DNA from: Nitrogeniibacter sp041600915 | GTDB lineage: Bacteria; Pseudomonadota; Gammaproteobacteria; Burkholderiales; Rhodocyclaceae | Reading direction: 5' to 3' | Assembly (NCBI GenBank): GCA_041600915.1 | Contig: JBFIJC010000013.1 | Coordinates: 1 to 30,308, forward strand | Length of the DNA: 30,308 nt | In this document: positions 16,291-25,155 of the stretch, in pieces | Layout of the letters: each line of letters begins with the position of its first letter | How positions within the stretch are numbered: position 1 is the stretch's first letter | The notes under the pieces: model-generated | Database searches by the model: none | The model's input: the letters and a program-made list of their open reading frames with translations, nothing else | Told to the model about the DNA's origin: nothing | Made by a program: the position numbers and the translations under genes

Positions 16291-18311
16291 GCCCGCATCG
16301 CCTCCTGCTCGGCGCCAGTGAGCATCAGCCTCACCAAAGTACCGCCACCTCTTTTTGACTCGATGTCGAGTATGCCGCCAACGCGGGCGGCTCGCTCGCC
16401 CATGATATGCAAGCCGACATGCTCACCCTGCCCGGGCGCCCCCGCGGCCACCTTGTCGAAGCCAATGCCGTCATCACGAATCTCAAGGCGGACGCCCTCT
16501 GCATCGCGCCACAGATCGACGGTGACATGCTTGGCCTGCGCGTGCTTTCGCACATTCGACAAGGCCTCCTGGGCGATGTAGAGCACCTGGATATCGACCT
16601 CGGCCACGGTCGGCGGGCTCGCACCATGCACCCGGAACTCGCCTGCCACGCCGCTTTGCTGCGTAAAGCGTTCAAGCGCATGGCGCAGCGCCGCGGCCAG
16701 ATCTTGCTGGGGCACGCGTGCGCGAAAATGCTGCAGCAACTCACGCACATCGGCGTAGCTCTCCTGGATGCCCTGACGGATCATCTCGAGCGCTTCGCCA
16801 GTGTCTCCCTTGCGATCATTGGCAAGCGCATCGTCAAGCATCTGCACCTGCAGATTCAGGAACGCCAAACCCTGGGCGATTGAATCGTGAAGTTCGCGGG
16901 CAATCAGGTTGCGCTCTTCAGAGACCGCCATTTCCTTCTCGCGCGATTGCAGGCGAACGTTGTCGATGGCCATACCCAAATGCTGACCGAGGCTTTGAAG
17001 CACCTCGCGGTCGCCGTCCGACACCTCCAGCTTGCGCCGGAAATACAGATTGAAAATGCCCAGCGCCCGGTTGTTGTGATTGACGGGCACGGCGCTCACG
17101 GTCTCGAAACCCGCACGCAGACAGGTATCCCGCGTGCGTGCGCTGTCGGGGTCGGCGGTGCTGCTCACGATCGGGATGTCGCCGAGCACCGCTTGTCCGC
17201 AAAGGCAATTGCCGCAATCGAGGATGGCCTCCTCGTCGATGAATTCGGTCGCCAGCCCCTGGTGCGTCGTGATGTAGAGATTGTCGGCCTCGGCATCGAA
17301 GAGACGCACCGAGGCGGCATCCGCGTCGAAGGTGTGACGCACCTCTTCAAGAAAGCTGCGCGACAACTCATCAATACTCATCGGCCGCCGTAGCAGACGT
17401 GCGATGTTATAGAGGATGGACAGCTCACGATTTTTCTCGGCCAGCGAGCGCGTCTTATTGGCGACCCGCTCTTCGAGCGTGCCATAGAGCCCTTCGAGGT
17501 GGCCGGCCATGCGGTTGAAGCCACGCGACAACTCGCCGAATTCATCATTGGTCAGTACGGGCACACGGGCGCTGAACTCTTCGCGCTCCATGCGCTGCAT
17601 GCCGCTTTGCAGGGTATCGAGCGGACGGATCACGACCACAAAGAAGAAGCGCATCAGTACCACCGTACCGATCACCGCCAGCGCCACCAGCAGGACCTGA
17701 TAGCTGCGCAAGATATTGGTGTGCGCGGTAAAGCTGTGCTCCATTTTTTTGACCACCGTATCGATGCTGGTCACGTATCCGTGCGTCGCGCCCTCAAGCG
17801 CCACCGAGGCCTGCCCGGCTGCATCCGCTGTCTGCGCACCAACCACCCGTTCGACCAGTGGCCGCATTTCCGAGTGCCAGACGCGGGCAATCGTCGCCAC
17901 ATCATCGGGGATGCCATCGTCGCGCGGTATGAACAAGGGCCGTGCAGGATCGCCTTGGGCCAGACCGGACTGCACCCGCTCGATGTCGGCCATATCCTTG
18001 CGCAAAATCACCAGCCGGGCATTCCGGGTCGCACCATCGAGCGGCAAGGAGGCCGCGTGATGGGCGACCTTCCAGGAACGCATGCGCAGGCTGCCGGCAT
18101 CGTTGATGGCCGCGGCGACACCTTCGAGCTTCCACGACGAATACAGGGTCAGCCCGATAGCCACCAGCGCCAGCAGGAGGAAGGCCACCAGCACACCAAT
18201 GATCCGGGTGGCGAGTTTGTGGCCGAGCAGCGTGTTCAACAGATCAAATTCCGTACGAACGAGACGTTCGTTATCGTCTGGCAACATGCTCTCCTGGGTC
18301 CATGAAGTCAT
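16287..18311 (-). CDS. narX: Nitrate/nitrite sensor histidine kinase NarX
   Basis: 674 residues from the ATG at 18311. A second in-frame ATG at 18287 has AGGAG only three bases before it, so the start is uncertain by eight residues. Order: membrane helix (about 37-60), a periplasmic sensor with the nitrate-binding P box (INDAGSLRMRSW), a second helix (about 200-225), HAMP, a GAF-like central region with a cysteine group (DCGNCLCG near 363), then HisKA_3 with phospho-His 475 in ARELHDSIAQG and an HATPase with DDGIGFD. It senses periplasmic nitrate/nitrite and phosphorylates NarL. It follows narI across a 68-base gap that holds a strong stem-loop, so its expression may be partly separate from narGHJI. 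Confidence 0.94.
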   Translation of the reverse strand: MTSWTQESMLPDDNERLVRTEFDLLNTLLGHKLATRIIGVLVAFLLLALVAIGLTLYSSWKLEGVAAAINDAGSLRMRSWKVAHHAASLPLDGATRNARLVILRKDMADIERVQSGLAQGDPARPLFIPRDDGIPDDVATIARVWHSEMRPLVERVVGAQTADAAGQASVALEGATHGYVTSIDTVVKKMEHSFTAHTNILRSYQVLLVALAVIGTVVLMRFFFVVVIRPLDTLQSGMQRMEREEFSARVPVLTNDEFGELSRGFNRMAGHLEGLYGTLEERVANKTRSLAEKNRELSILYNIARLLRRPMSIDELSRSFLEEVRHTFDADAASVRLFDAEADNLYITTHQGLATEFIDEEAILDCGNCLCGQAVLGDIPIVSSTADPDSARTRDTCLRAGFETVSAVPVNHNNRALGIFNLYFRRKLEVSDGDREVLQSLGQHLGMAIDNVRLQSREKEMAVSEERNLIARELHDSIAQGLAFLNLQVQMLDDALANDRKGDTGEALEMIRQGIQESYADVRELLQHFRARVPQQDLAAALRHALERFTQQSGVAGEFRVHGASPPTVAEVDIQVLYIAQEALSNVRKHAQAKHVTVDLWRDAEGVRLEIRDDGIGFDKVAAGAPGQGEHVGLHIMGERAARVGGILDIESKRGGGTLVRLMLTGAEQEAMRA

Positions 18312-18331
18312 TGAGGCGGGTCAACGGAAAC

Positions 18332-18360
18332 GGGCGACCGCCCGAAAACGGCGGTCGCCC
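18332..18360 (-). terminator. Stem-loop between narI and narX
   Basis: A perfect 11-base-pair stem, GGGCGACCGCC (18332-18342) with GGCGGTCGCCC (18350-18360), has a 7-base loop. In the transcribed (-) direction it is followed by GTTTCCGTT, a poor U-tract. It starts 20 bases after the narI stop and ends about 20 bases before the narX start. It may act as a partial terminator or an mRNA-stabilising structure that sets narXL below narGHJI. Confidence 0.5.
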
Positions 18361-18379
18361 CAGGGTGAAGCACGCAGCG

Positions 18380-19072
18380 TCAGACCGTCCGACGCTTGGT
18401 TCGCACGATTTGATAGGCACGGCCTACATAGCTCAGCGGTGCGGTGAGAATGTGCACCAGGCGGGTGAAGGGGAAGATCAGGAACACGGTCATGCCGAAA
18501 AAGATGTGGGCACGGAAAACTGCATCCACCTTTTCGAGCAGCTCGGGCTGGGGGTTGAGCAAGAGAATGCTCTTCACCCACTCGGCCAGCGCAAGCATCA
18601 CCGACGGATCATTGTTGTTGGCGTGACCGATCGAGAACGGCACGGTGATCAGGCCAAGCAACAAAGTCACCATCAACCAGCTGATCACGAACATGTCGTT
18701 CTTGCGGCCGGTGGCACGGATGCGCGGGTTGAACATGCGACGCCACCACAGCATGGCGCCACCGAGGAGGCACATCAGACCGAACACGATACCGGCGATG
18801 ATGGCAATCCACTGGTGGGTCATGTCGGAGATGCCCAGCCCAAGCCACAGGCCATGCGGCAGCACAAGACCGGCGAAATGACCGGCGAAGATCGACAGGA
18901 TGCCGATATGGAACAGGTTGCTGGCCACCACCATGCTCTTCTTGGACAAGAGCATGGAGGAGTCGGTCTTCCAGGTGTATTGCTGGTAATCGAAGCGAAT
19001 CCAGCTGGCCACCACAAAGACGGTCAGACAGATGTACGGATAGACCGCGAACAGGAATTTCATCAAAGACAT
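18380..19072 (-). CDS. narI: Respiratory nitrate reductase gamma subunit NarI (cytochrome b)
   Basis: 230 residues, about five membrane helices. It oxidises quinol and passes electrons to NarH. The four haem-ligand histidines expected from E. coli NarI (56, 66, 187, 205) appear here at 55, 65, 189 and 207. The ATG at 19072 has AGGAG six bases upstream. A second ATG three codons later is possible. Ten bases separate it from narJ. It anchors the NarGH dimer to the inner face of the cytoplasmic membrane. Confidence 0.95.
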   Translation of the reverse strand: MSLMKFLFAVYPYICLTVFVVASWIRFDYQQYTWKTDSSMLLSKKSMVVASNLFHIGILSIFAGHFAGLVLPHGLWLGLGISDMTHQWIAIIAGIVFGLMCLLGGAMLWWRRMFNPRIRATGRKNDMFVISWLMVTLLLGLITVPFSIGHANNNDPSVMLALAEWVKSILLLNPQPELLEKVDAVFRAHIFFGMTVFLIFPFTRLVHILTAPLSYVGRAYQIVRTKRRTV

Positions 19073-19082
19073 GTCACTCTCC

Positions 19083-19631
19083 TCACGCTGCCAGACGGGT
19101 CAGCGTGCCGTGGGTTTCGAGAATGCGGATCAGCGGCGCGTAGGGACTGCCCGCCTTTTCCAGGTTTTGTGCCAGCACTGCGAAGATCTTTGCCACATCG
19201 GCGAGGAAGACCTTGGCACCGGCCGGATCGAGCTGCGACACGAACTCGAGCATCAGCGGCAGGAAGTCGGGGATTTCCGTTTCCTCGTGCGTGAAGCCGA
19301 AGGACTTGTAGTACTCGGACAGGTCGATCAGTGCCGGGCCACGGTTCTTGTCGTCGCCAAACAGGTGATGCGTCAGGTGCAGGCTGTGATCCGGCACCAT
19401 GTCGAAGGTGGCCACGTAGGCGGCTTCGCGCTCGGTCGCATCCTGCGCGATCAGCGCATCAATGAAGGCTGCGATGGCTTGGTGGTCGTCGGCACTGAAC
19501 GCATTGTCGCGATCGATTTCGGTCAGCCAGACAAGCGCCGTCCCGTGTTCGGTCACGGCATTGTCCAGTTCGCGGATCAGATCCCGGTTCGGGTAGTCAA
19601 GCAGTTCAGCCAATAGTTTGTAGGTCTGCAT
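19083..19631 (-). CDS. narJ: Nitrate reductase molybdenum cofactor assembly chaperone NarJ
   Basis: 182 residues of the all-helical NarJ/TorD chaperone family (for example LAELLDYPNRDLI near the start and HLTHHLFGD in the middle). It binds apo-NarG in the cytoplasm and is needed for cofactor insertion and membrane attachment; it is not part of the final enzyme. GGAGG lies seven bases before the ATG at 19631, in the 12-base gap after narH. It is a little shorter than E. coli NarJ but complete in appearance. Confidence 0.93.
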   Translation of the reverse strand: MQTYKLLAELLDYPNRDLIRELDNAVTEHGTALVWLTEIDRDNAFSADDHQAIAAFIDALIAQDATEREAAYVATFDMVPDHSLHLTHHLFGDDKNRGPALIDLSEYYKSFGFTHEETEIPDFLPLMLEFVSQLDPAGAKVFLADVAKIFAVLAQNLEKAGSPYAPLIRILETHGTLTRLAA

Positions 19632-19643
19632 GGTCTGCCCTCC

Positions 19644-21215
19644 TCAGTACTGTTCGCCCGACGCGTCGTGCGTCGGCTCAGCCAGCGGCGCCAACTCGCG
19701 CGATTCGACCGTCTCTTTGCGGCGCGCCGGGAACAGTGCGTTGTTGGTCACGCCCAGCGACGAGGCATTGCCAAAGGTGAAGCCGGTCTGGCCCTGGAAG
19801 CCGTAGTAGTCGTCCAGGCGCATCTCTTCCTTGGAGCTCGGGATGACGAAGCGGTCTTCATAGTTGGCGATGGCAAGGTAGCGGTACATTTCCTTGGCCA
19901 TGTCTTCGGTCATGCCGGTGGCGTCGAGCGCACGGGTGTCGGGCTTGCCATCGACATGGATCGAGCGCTGGTAAGAGCGCATGGCGATCATGCGGTTGAG
20001 CGCACTGACAATCGGCGCTTCCTTGCCGGCGGTGAGCAGGTTGGCCAGATACTGCACCGGCAGACGCATGGCTTCGGCTTTGGGCAGCACGCCGTCGGCT
20101 TCGGTCGGCAGGTTCTTCTGGTCGATCTGCGACTGCACCGGCGAGAGCGGCGGCACGTACCAGATCATGGGCAGCGTGCGGTACTCGGGGTGCAGCGGGA
20201 AAGCAATCTTCCACTCAACAGCCATCTTGTAGATGGGCGACTTCTGCGCGGCGATGATCCAGTCGTCGGTGATGCCGTCTTTCTTGGCCTGGGCGATGAT
20301 CTTCGGGTCGAAGGGGTCGACGAACATGTCCAGGTGGTTCTGGTACAGATCCTGAGTGTCATCGGCACTGGCTGCGGCTTCGATCTTGTCGGCGTCGTAC
20401 AGAATGATGCCGTTGTAGCGGATGCGGCCCACGCAGGTTTCCGAGCATACGGTCGGCAGACCGTTCTCGACGCGCGGGTAGCAGCCGATGCACTTCTCGG
20501 CCTTGGACGATTCCCAGTTGAAAAACACCTTCTTGTAGGGGCAGCCCGAGATACACATCCGCCAGCCGCGGCAACGGTCCTGGTCGGACAGCACGATGCC
20601 GTCTTCTTCACGCTTGTACAGCGCACCCGACGGGCAGGACGCAACGCAAGCCGGGTTGATACAGTGGTTGCAGATGCGCGGCAGATACATGTGGAAGGTG
20701 TTTTCGAACTGCTTGTACATCTCCTTCTGCATGTTGGCGAAGTTGGCGTCGCGCGAGCGCGAGGCGAATTCGCCGGCCAGGTCATCTTCCCAGTTCGGGC
20801 CCCAGGTGACCTTGTCCATCTTCTCGCCGGTAATCTGCGAGATCGGGCGTGCGGTCGGCGCGGCCTCGGACAGCGGCGCGTTCTGCAGGCGTGCGTAGTC
20901 GAAAGAGAACGGCTCGTAGTAGTCGTCGATCTCGGGCAGATTGGGGTTGGCGAAGATCTGCACGATCTTCTTCACCCGGCCGCCGGCCTTGAGTTCGAGC
21001 TTGCCGTTGATCTTCTCCCAGCCGCCCTTCCATTTTTCCTGGTCTTCCCACTGCTTCGGGTAACCGATGCCGGGCTTGGACTCAACGTTGTTGAACCAGG
21101 CGTACTCCATACCCTTGCGGTTGGTCCAGACGTTCTTGCAGGTCACCGAGCAGGTGTGGCAACCGATGCACTTGTCGAGGTTGAATACCATCGCAAATTG
21201 CGCGCGGATTTTCAT
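19644..21215 (-). CDS. narH: Respiratory nitrate reductase beta subunit NarH (iron-sulfur)
   Basis: 523 residues. It carries electrons from NarI haem to NarG through one [3Fe-4S] and three [4Fe-4S] clusters. Seen: Cys 16, 19, 22 and 26 in the N-terminal group, CNHCINPACVASCP, then CRGWRMCISGCP, where Trp replaces the usual Cys and marks the [3Fe-4S] cluster as in E. coli NarH, and further CIGCYP / CSETC groups. GGAG lies six bases before the ATG at 21215. An unusual 114-base gap with REP-like repeats separates it from narG. Confidence 0.96.
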   Translation of the reverse strand: MKIRAQFAMVFNLDKCIGCHTCSVTCKNVWTNRKGMEYAWFNNVESKPGIGYPKQWEDQEKWKGGWEKINGKLELKAGGRVKKIVQIFANPNLPEIDDYYEPFSFDYARLQNAPLSEAAPTARPISQITGEKMDKVTWGPNWEDDLAGEFASRSRDANFANMQKEMYKQFENTFHMYLPRICNHCINPACVASCPSGALYKREEDGIVLSDQDRCRGWRMCISGCPYKKVFFNWESSKAEKCIGCYPRVENGLPTVCSETCVGRIRYNGIILYDADKIEAAASADDTQDLYQNHLDMFVDPFDPKIIAQAKKDGITDDWIIAAQKSPIYKMAVEWKIAFPLHPEYRTLPMIWYVPPLSPVQSQIDQKNLPTEADGVLPKAEAMRLPVQYLANLLTAGKEAPIVSALNRMIAMRSYQRSIHVDGKPDTRALDATGMTEDMAKEMYRYLAIANYEDRFVIPSSKEEMRLDDYYGFQGQTGFTFGNASSLGVTNNALFPARRKETVESRELAPLAEPTHDASGEQY

Positions 21216-21242
21216 GTGATTCTCCAGTTCCTTGTTCGTGTC

Positions 21243-21321
21243 CCCGGATGCGGGCCTGCGGCCAGCTTCCGGGCTACGTATCGTTTTTGCGTAGCCCGGA
21301 TGGAGCGCAGCGCAATCCGGG
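21243..21321. repeat. Inverted pair of REP-like elements between narG and narH
   Basis: Two copies of a REP-like unit face each other. One runs CGTAGCCCGGAT...ATCCGGG (21290-21321). The other is the reverse complement of CGTAGCCCGGAA...CATCCGGG (21243-21278). Each copy can fold by itself, since CCCGGAT pairs with ATCCGGG, and together they form a longer structure across the TATCGTTTTTG spacer. The GTAGCCCGGAT...ATCCGGG pattern is one I know from dispersed extragenic repeats in many proteobacteria. Within the operon it could stabilise upstream narG mRNA or reduce read-through to narH. Confidence 0.75.
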
Positions 21322-21329
21322 ACCGCTGC

Positions 21330-24300
21330 TTATTTCGAGCCGATGCCTTCAGGGTTGCGCTGAGCCTCGCGTTCATCGGTCAGCGGTCGCTCCAGCCAAT
21401 CGATGTCCTGATCCTCGATCTTGTGCAGCACCACCATCTCGTCGCGCTGGCAGCCCACCGTGCCGTAGTAATTGAAGCTGTAGGACAACTGGGCATAGCC
21501 GCCGACCATGTTGGTCGGCTTGACCACCACCCGCGTCACCGAGTTGAGGATGCCGCCGCGCTTGCCGGTGGTGTTCGAGCCGGGCACGTTGATGTTCTTT
21601 TCCTGAGCGTGATACATCAGCGCCATGCCACGCGGCACCCGCTGCGAGACCACCGCCCGGGCCACCGTGGCGCCGTTGGAGTTGATCGCCTCGACCCAGT
21701 CGTTGTCGCGGATACCGACCGTTGCCGCCTCTTCTTCGGACAGCCAGATGTAGGGGCCGCCGCGGAACAGGTTGAGCATGCGCAGGTTGTCCTGGTAGCT
21801 CGAGTGGATGCCCCACTTGGAGTGCGGCGTGATCCACGACAGCGTCAGGTGCGGCTTGGCACGAACGCTGGCCGGCACGTTGTTGTGGGCCTTGAGGTCG
21901 ACCGGCGGCTTGAAGGTGCAGAAGCCTTCGCCGAAATCGAGGAACCACTCGTGATCCTGATAGAAGTGAGCGCGGCCGGTCAGCGTGCGGAACGGAATGT
22001 GCTCATGGATGTTGGTGTAACCCGCGGTATAGGACACCGTCTCGGATTCGATCCCCGACCAGGTCGGCGCGGTAATGATCTTGCGCGGCTGGGCGACGAT
22101 GTCGCGGAAGGTGATCTTGTCTTCATGACGACCGGCGTACAGATGGTGGTGATCGATGCCGGTCTTCTTCGACAGCGCGCTCCACGACTTATGGGCCACC
22201 TCACCGTTGGTCTCCGGTGCCATGCGCATGATCGCGTCGCACACGTAGATGTCTTCTTCGAGCGACGGCATGCCTTTCGACACACCTTCTTCGGTGATCG
22301 TGTAGTTGCACTTCTTGAGCTCTTCGTACTCGGCCTCGGTGTTCCAGTCGATGCCCTTGACGTTGTTGCCCAGCTTGACCATCAAGGGGCCAAGCGCGAT
22401 GTACTTGTTGTAGGTGCTGGCGTAGTCACGCTCGACCACTTTCAGGATCGGCATGGTCTTGCCCGGAATCGGCTCGCATTCGCCCAGCTTCCAGTCGCGC
22501 GCTTCACCCAGCGGCTGCGCCAGTTCCATGGCCGAGTCGTGCTGCATCGGCAGCGCCACCAGGTCCTTGGCGTTGGGCAGATGCTTGGCGGCGAGCTTGG
22601 AGAACTCTTTCGACAGACGCTTGAAGATCTGCCAGTCGGACTTGGACTCCCAGCCCGGCGTGACCGCCTCACCCAGCGGGTGGATGAAGGGGTGCATGTC
22701 GGTGGTGTTGAGGTCGTTCTTCTCGTACCAGGTGGCCGTCGGCAGAATGATGTCCGAATAGGCGCCGGTGGAGTTGAGGCGGAAGTTGATGTCCACCATC
22801 AAGTCCAGCTTGCCGGTCGGGCCTTCTTCGTGCCATTTCACTTCCTTGCAGCCGTTGCCGGCGCCGCCCTCGCTCATCACGCCGTTCTGGGCGCCAAGCA
22901 GGTGCTTGAGGAAGTACTCGTGCCCTTTGGCCGAGGTGCCGATAAGGTTGGCGCGCCACACGATCAGGTTGCGCGGCCAGTTTTCCTCAGCATCCGGGTC
23001 GGCAAAAGCCATGTCCAGCTTGCCGCTCTTGAGCTGCTCGACCACATACTTGGATACACCGGCTTCATCGGTCGCGCCGGCCTGCTCGGCTTCGGCCACC
23101 AGCTCGACCGGATTGCGGTTGAAGTGCGGCATCGAGGGCAGCCAGCCCATACGGGTGGCCTTGACGTTGTAGTCGGCCAGGGTCAGGCCCTTGTTGCGGT
23201 TCTTGCCGGCCGGCGACATCAGCGCATCGGCGTCGATGGTCTCGTAGCGCCACTGGTCGGTGTGGAAATACCAGTAGGACGTGGAGTTCATGTGACGCGG
23301 CGGACGCTGCCAGTCGAGCGCGAAGGCGATCGGCGCCCAACCCGCTTGCGGACGCAGCTTTTCCTGGCCCACGTAGTGCGCCCAGCCACCGCCGGTCTGA
23401 CCCACACAGCCGCACATGTGCAGCAGGTTCATGATCGAGCGATAGGCCAGATCGTTGTGATACCAGTGGTTGATGGCCGCGCCCATGATGATCATGGACT
23501 TGCCCTTGGTACGCGAGGCGTTATCGGCAAACTCGCGACCGGTGCGCTCCATGTCAGCGGCTTTGACGCCGGTGTACTTGGCCGCCCAGGCCGGCGTGTA
23601 GGCCACCTCGGCGTCATCGTAGGACGAGGCCACATTGCCGCCGCCGAGGCCGCGATCGATACCGTATTGCGCCACTTGCAGGTCAAACACCGAGGCGACA
23701 TACACCGTCTCGCCCGAGGCCAGCGTCAGCTGACGCACCGGCACGTTGCGGTACAGCAGCTCTTCTTCGCCCGGCGTGAAGTGCGGGAATCCGACCGACA
23801 CCACTGCATCGCGGTTGTCGATGCAAGTCAGTTCGGCTTCGGTCTCGGCCTGATCCGCGCCGGTCTTCTCGAGCAGATTCCACTTGCCCTCTTCACCCCA
23901 GCGGAAACCGATCGAACCATTGGGCGCGATGAAGCGTTTGCCCTTGCTATCGAAAACAATGGTTTTCCACTCGGGGTTGTTGGCCTCGCCCAGGCCGCCA
24001 TCGAAGTCGGACGCGCGCAGGTTACGGTCGCTCACGAAGGCGTCACCGTGTGCGCGCAGGATGACCTGCATCGGCAAATCGGTGTACTTGCGGGCGTACT
24101 CCTGGAAGTACGGGTCTTGCTTGTCGATGTAGAACTCTTTGAGCGCCACATGGCCCATGGCCAGGAAGGCGGCGGAGTCGGTGCCTTGCTTGACCGGCAT
24201 CCACAGGTCGGCGAACTTCACGTACTCGGCGTAGTCTGGCGCCATCGACACGATCTTGGCGCCCTTGTAGCGCACCTCGGTGGCGAAGTGGGCATCTGGC

Positions 24301-25085
24301 GTGCGGGTCATCGGCAGGTTGGCACCGGTGATGATCAGGTAGGTCGAGTTGTACCAGTCGGCCGCTTCGGGCACGTCGGTCTGCTCACCCCAGGTCTGCG
24401 GGCTGGCGGCCGGCAGATCGCAATACCAGTCGTAGAACGAGCCGCAGGCAGCGCCGATCAATGACAGGTAACGCGAGCCCGCCGCATAGGAAATCATCGA
24501 CATCGCGGGAATCGGCGAGAAACCGTAGATGCGGTCCGGGCCCCACTTCTTGATGGTGTAGACGTTGGCAGCGGCGACGATCTCGCTGACTTCGTTCCAG
24601 CTCGTGCGGACAAAGCCGCCCAGGCCGCGCACGCGCACATATTTGTCGCGTTTTTTCTCGTCTTTCTGGATCGCCGCCCAGGCTTCGACCGGATCCTTGC
24701 CACTCTGGCGCTCGGCACGATACAGCTCGAGCAGGCGGCCGCGGATCATCGGGTGCTTGATGCGATGCGGCGAGTACAGATACCACGAGAACGAGGCGCC
24801 ACGCTGGCAACCGCGCGGTTCGTGGTTGGGCAGGTCCTCGCGGGTGCGCGGGTAATCGGTCTGCTGCATCTCGAACGACACCAGCCCGTTCTTGACGAAA
24901 ATCTTCCACGAACAGCCGCCGGTACAGTTCACGCCATGGGTGGAGCGCACCACCTTGTCGTGACGCCAGCGGTTACGGTAGGCGTCTTCCCAGTTACGGT
25001 CCTCGTCGGTGACGATACCGTGTCCATTGGAGAAGGTTTCCTTGACGCGGTCGAGGAACTTCAGGCGGTCGAGAAAATGACTCAT
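21330..25085 (-). CDS. narG: Respiratory nitrate reductase alpha subunit NarG (molybdenum catalytic)
   Basis: 1251 residues, full family length. It reduces nitrate to nitrite at a molybdenum bis-MGD centre on the cytoplasmic side of the membrane. The FS0 [4Fe-4S] ligands His 50, Cys 54, Cys 58 and Cys 93 fall at the same numbers as in E. coli NarG. Asp 223 (in YDWYCDLP) corresponds to the molybdenum ligand Asp 222. AGGAG lies six bases before the ATG at 25085. It is preceded by narK2 with a 70-base gap containing two stem-loops. The N terminus lacks a cleaved signal peptide, as expected for the membrane-bound cytoplasm-facing enzyme. Confidence 0.97.
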   Translation of the reverse strand: MSHFLDRLKFLDRVKETFSNGHGIVTDEDRNWEDAYRNRWRHDKVVRSTHGVNCTGGCSWKIFVKNGLVSFEMQQTDYPRTREDLPNHEPRGCQRGASFSWYLYSPHRIKHPMIRGRLLELYRAERQSGKDPVEAWAAIQKDEKKRDKYVRVRGLGGFVRTSWNEVSEIVAAANVYTIKKWGPDRIYGFSPIPAMSMISYAAGSRYLSLIGAACGSFYDWYCDLPAASPQTWGEQTDVPEAADWYNSTYLIITGANLPMTRTPDAHFATEVRYKGAKIVSMAPDYAEYVKFADLWMPVKQGTDSAAFLAMGHVALKEFYIDKQDPYFQEYARKYTDLPMQVILRAHGDAFVSDRNLRASDFDGGLGEANNPEWKTIVFDSKGKRFIAPNGSIGFRWGEEGKWNLLEKTGADQAETEAELTCIDNRDAVVSVGFPHFTPGEEELLYRNVPVRQLTLASGETVYVASVFDLQVAQYGIDRGLGGGNVASSYDDAEVAYTPAWAAKYTGVKAADMERTGREFADNASRTKGKSMIIMGAAINHWYHNDLAYRSIMNLLHMCGCVGQTGGGWAHYVGQEKLRPQAGWAPIAFALDWQRPPRHMNSTSYWYFHTDQWRYETIDADALMSPAGKNRNKGLTLADYNVKATRMGWLPSMPHFNRNPVELVAEAEQAGATDEAGVSKYVVEQLKSGKLDMAFADPDAEENWPRNLIVWRANLIGTSAKGHEYFLKHLLGAQNGVMSEGGAGNGCKEVKWHEEGPTGKLDLMVDINFRLNSTGAYSDIILPTATWYEKNDLNTTDMHPFIHPLGEAVTPGWESKSDWQIFKRLSKEFSKLAAKHLPNAKDLVALPMQHDSAMELAQPLGEARDWKLGECEPIPGKTMPILKVVERDYASTYNKYIALGPLMVKLGNNVKGIDWNTEAEYEELKKCNYTITEEGVSKGMPSLEEDIYVCDAIMRMAPETNGEVAHKSWSALSKKTGIDHHHLYAGRHEDKITFRDIVAQPRKIITAPTWSGIESETVSYTAGYTNIHEHIPFRTLTGRAHFYQDHEWFLDFGEGFCTFKPPVDLKAHNNVPASVRAKPHLTLSWITPHSKWGIHSSYQDNLRMLNLFRGGPYIWLSEEEAATVGIRDNDWVEAINSNGATVARAVVSQRVPRGMALMYHAQEKNINVPGSNTTGKRGGILNSVTRVVVKPTNMVGGYAQLSYSFNYYGTVGCQRDEMVVLHKIEDQDIDWLERPLTDEREAQRNPEGIGSK

Positions 25086-25101
25086 CGGTGACTCCTTGTT
25101 A

Positions 25102-25154
25102 CGGGGGCCCGTGCCCCCGGCGATTCAATCGTTTCTGGGCGGCGCACTGCGCCG
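25102..25154 (-). promoter_or_regulatory. Two stem-loops between narK2 and narG
   Basis: CGGGGGC (25102-25108) pairs with GCCCCCG (25113-25119) around a four-base loop. CGGCG (25140-25144) pairs with CGCCG (25150-25154), ending just after the narK2 stop. Neither is followed by a T-tract in the transcribed direction, so termination is unlikely. They could protect the narK mRNA 3' end or mark a processing site between transport and reductase messages. Confidence 0.35.
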
Positions 25155-25155
25155 G

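Noticed and set aside
19668..24464. A 1598-codon open frame on the + strand antisense to narH and narG
   Set aside because: It mirrors two certain genes, crosses their intergenic repeat, and its His/Val/Gly/Arg-rich product matches nothing I know. Strong third-position GC bias on the real strand produces such frames.
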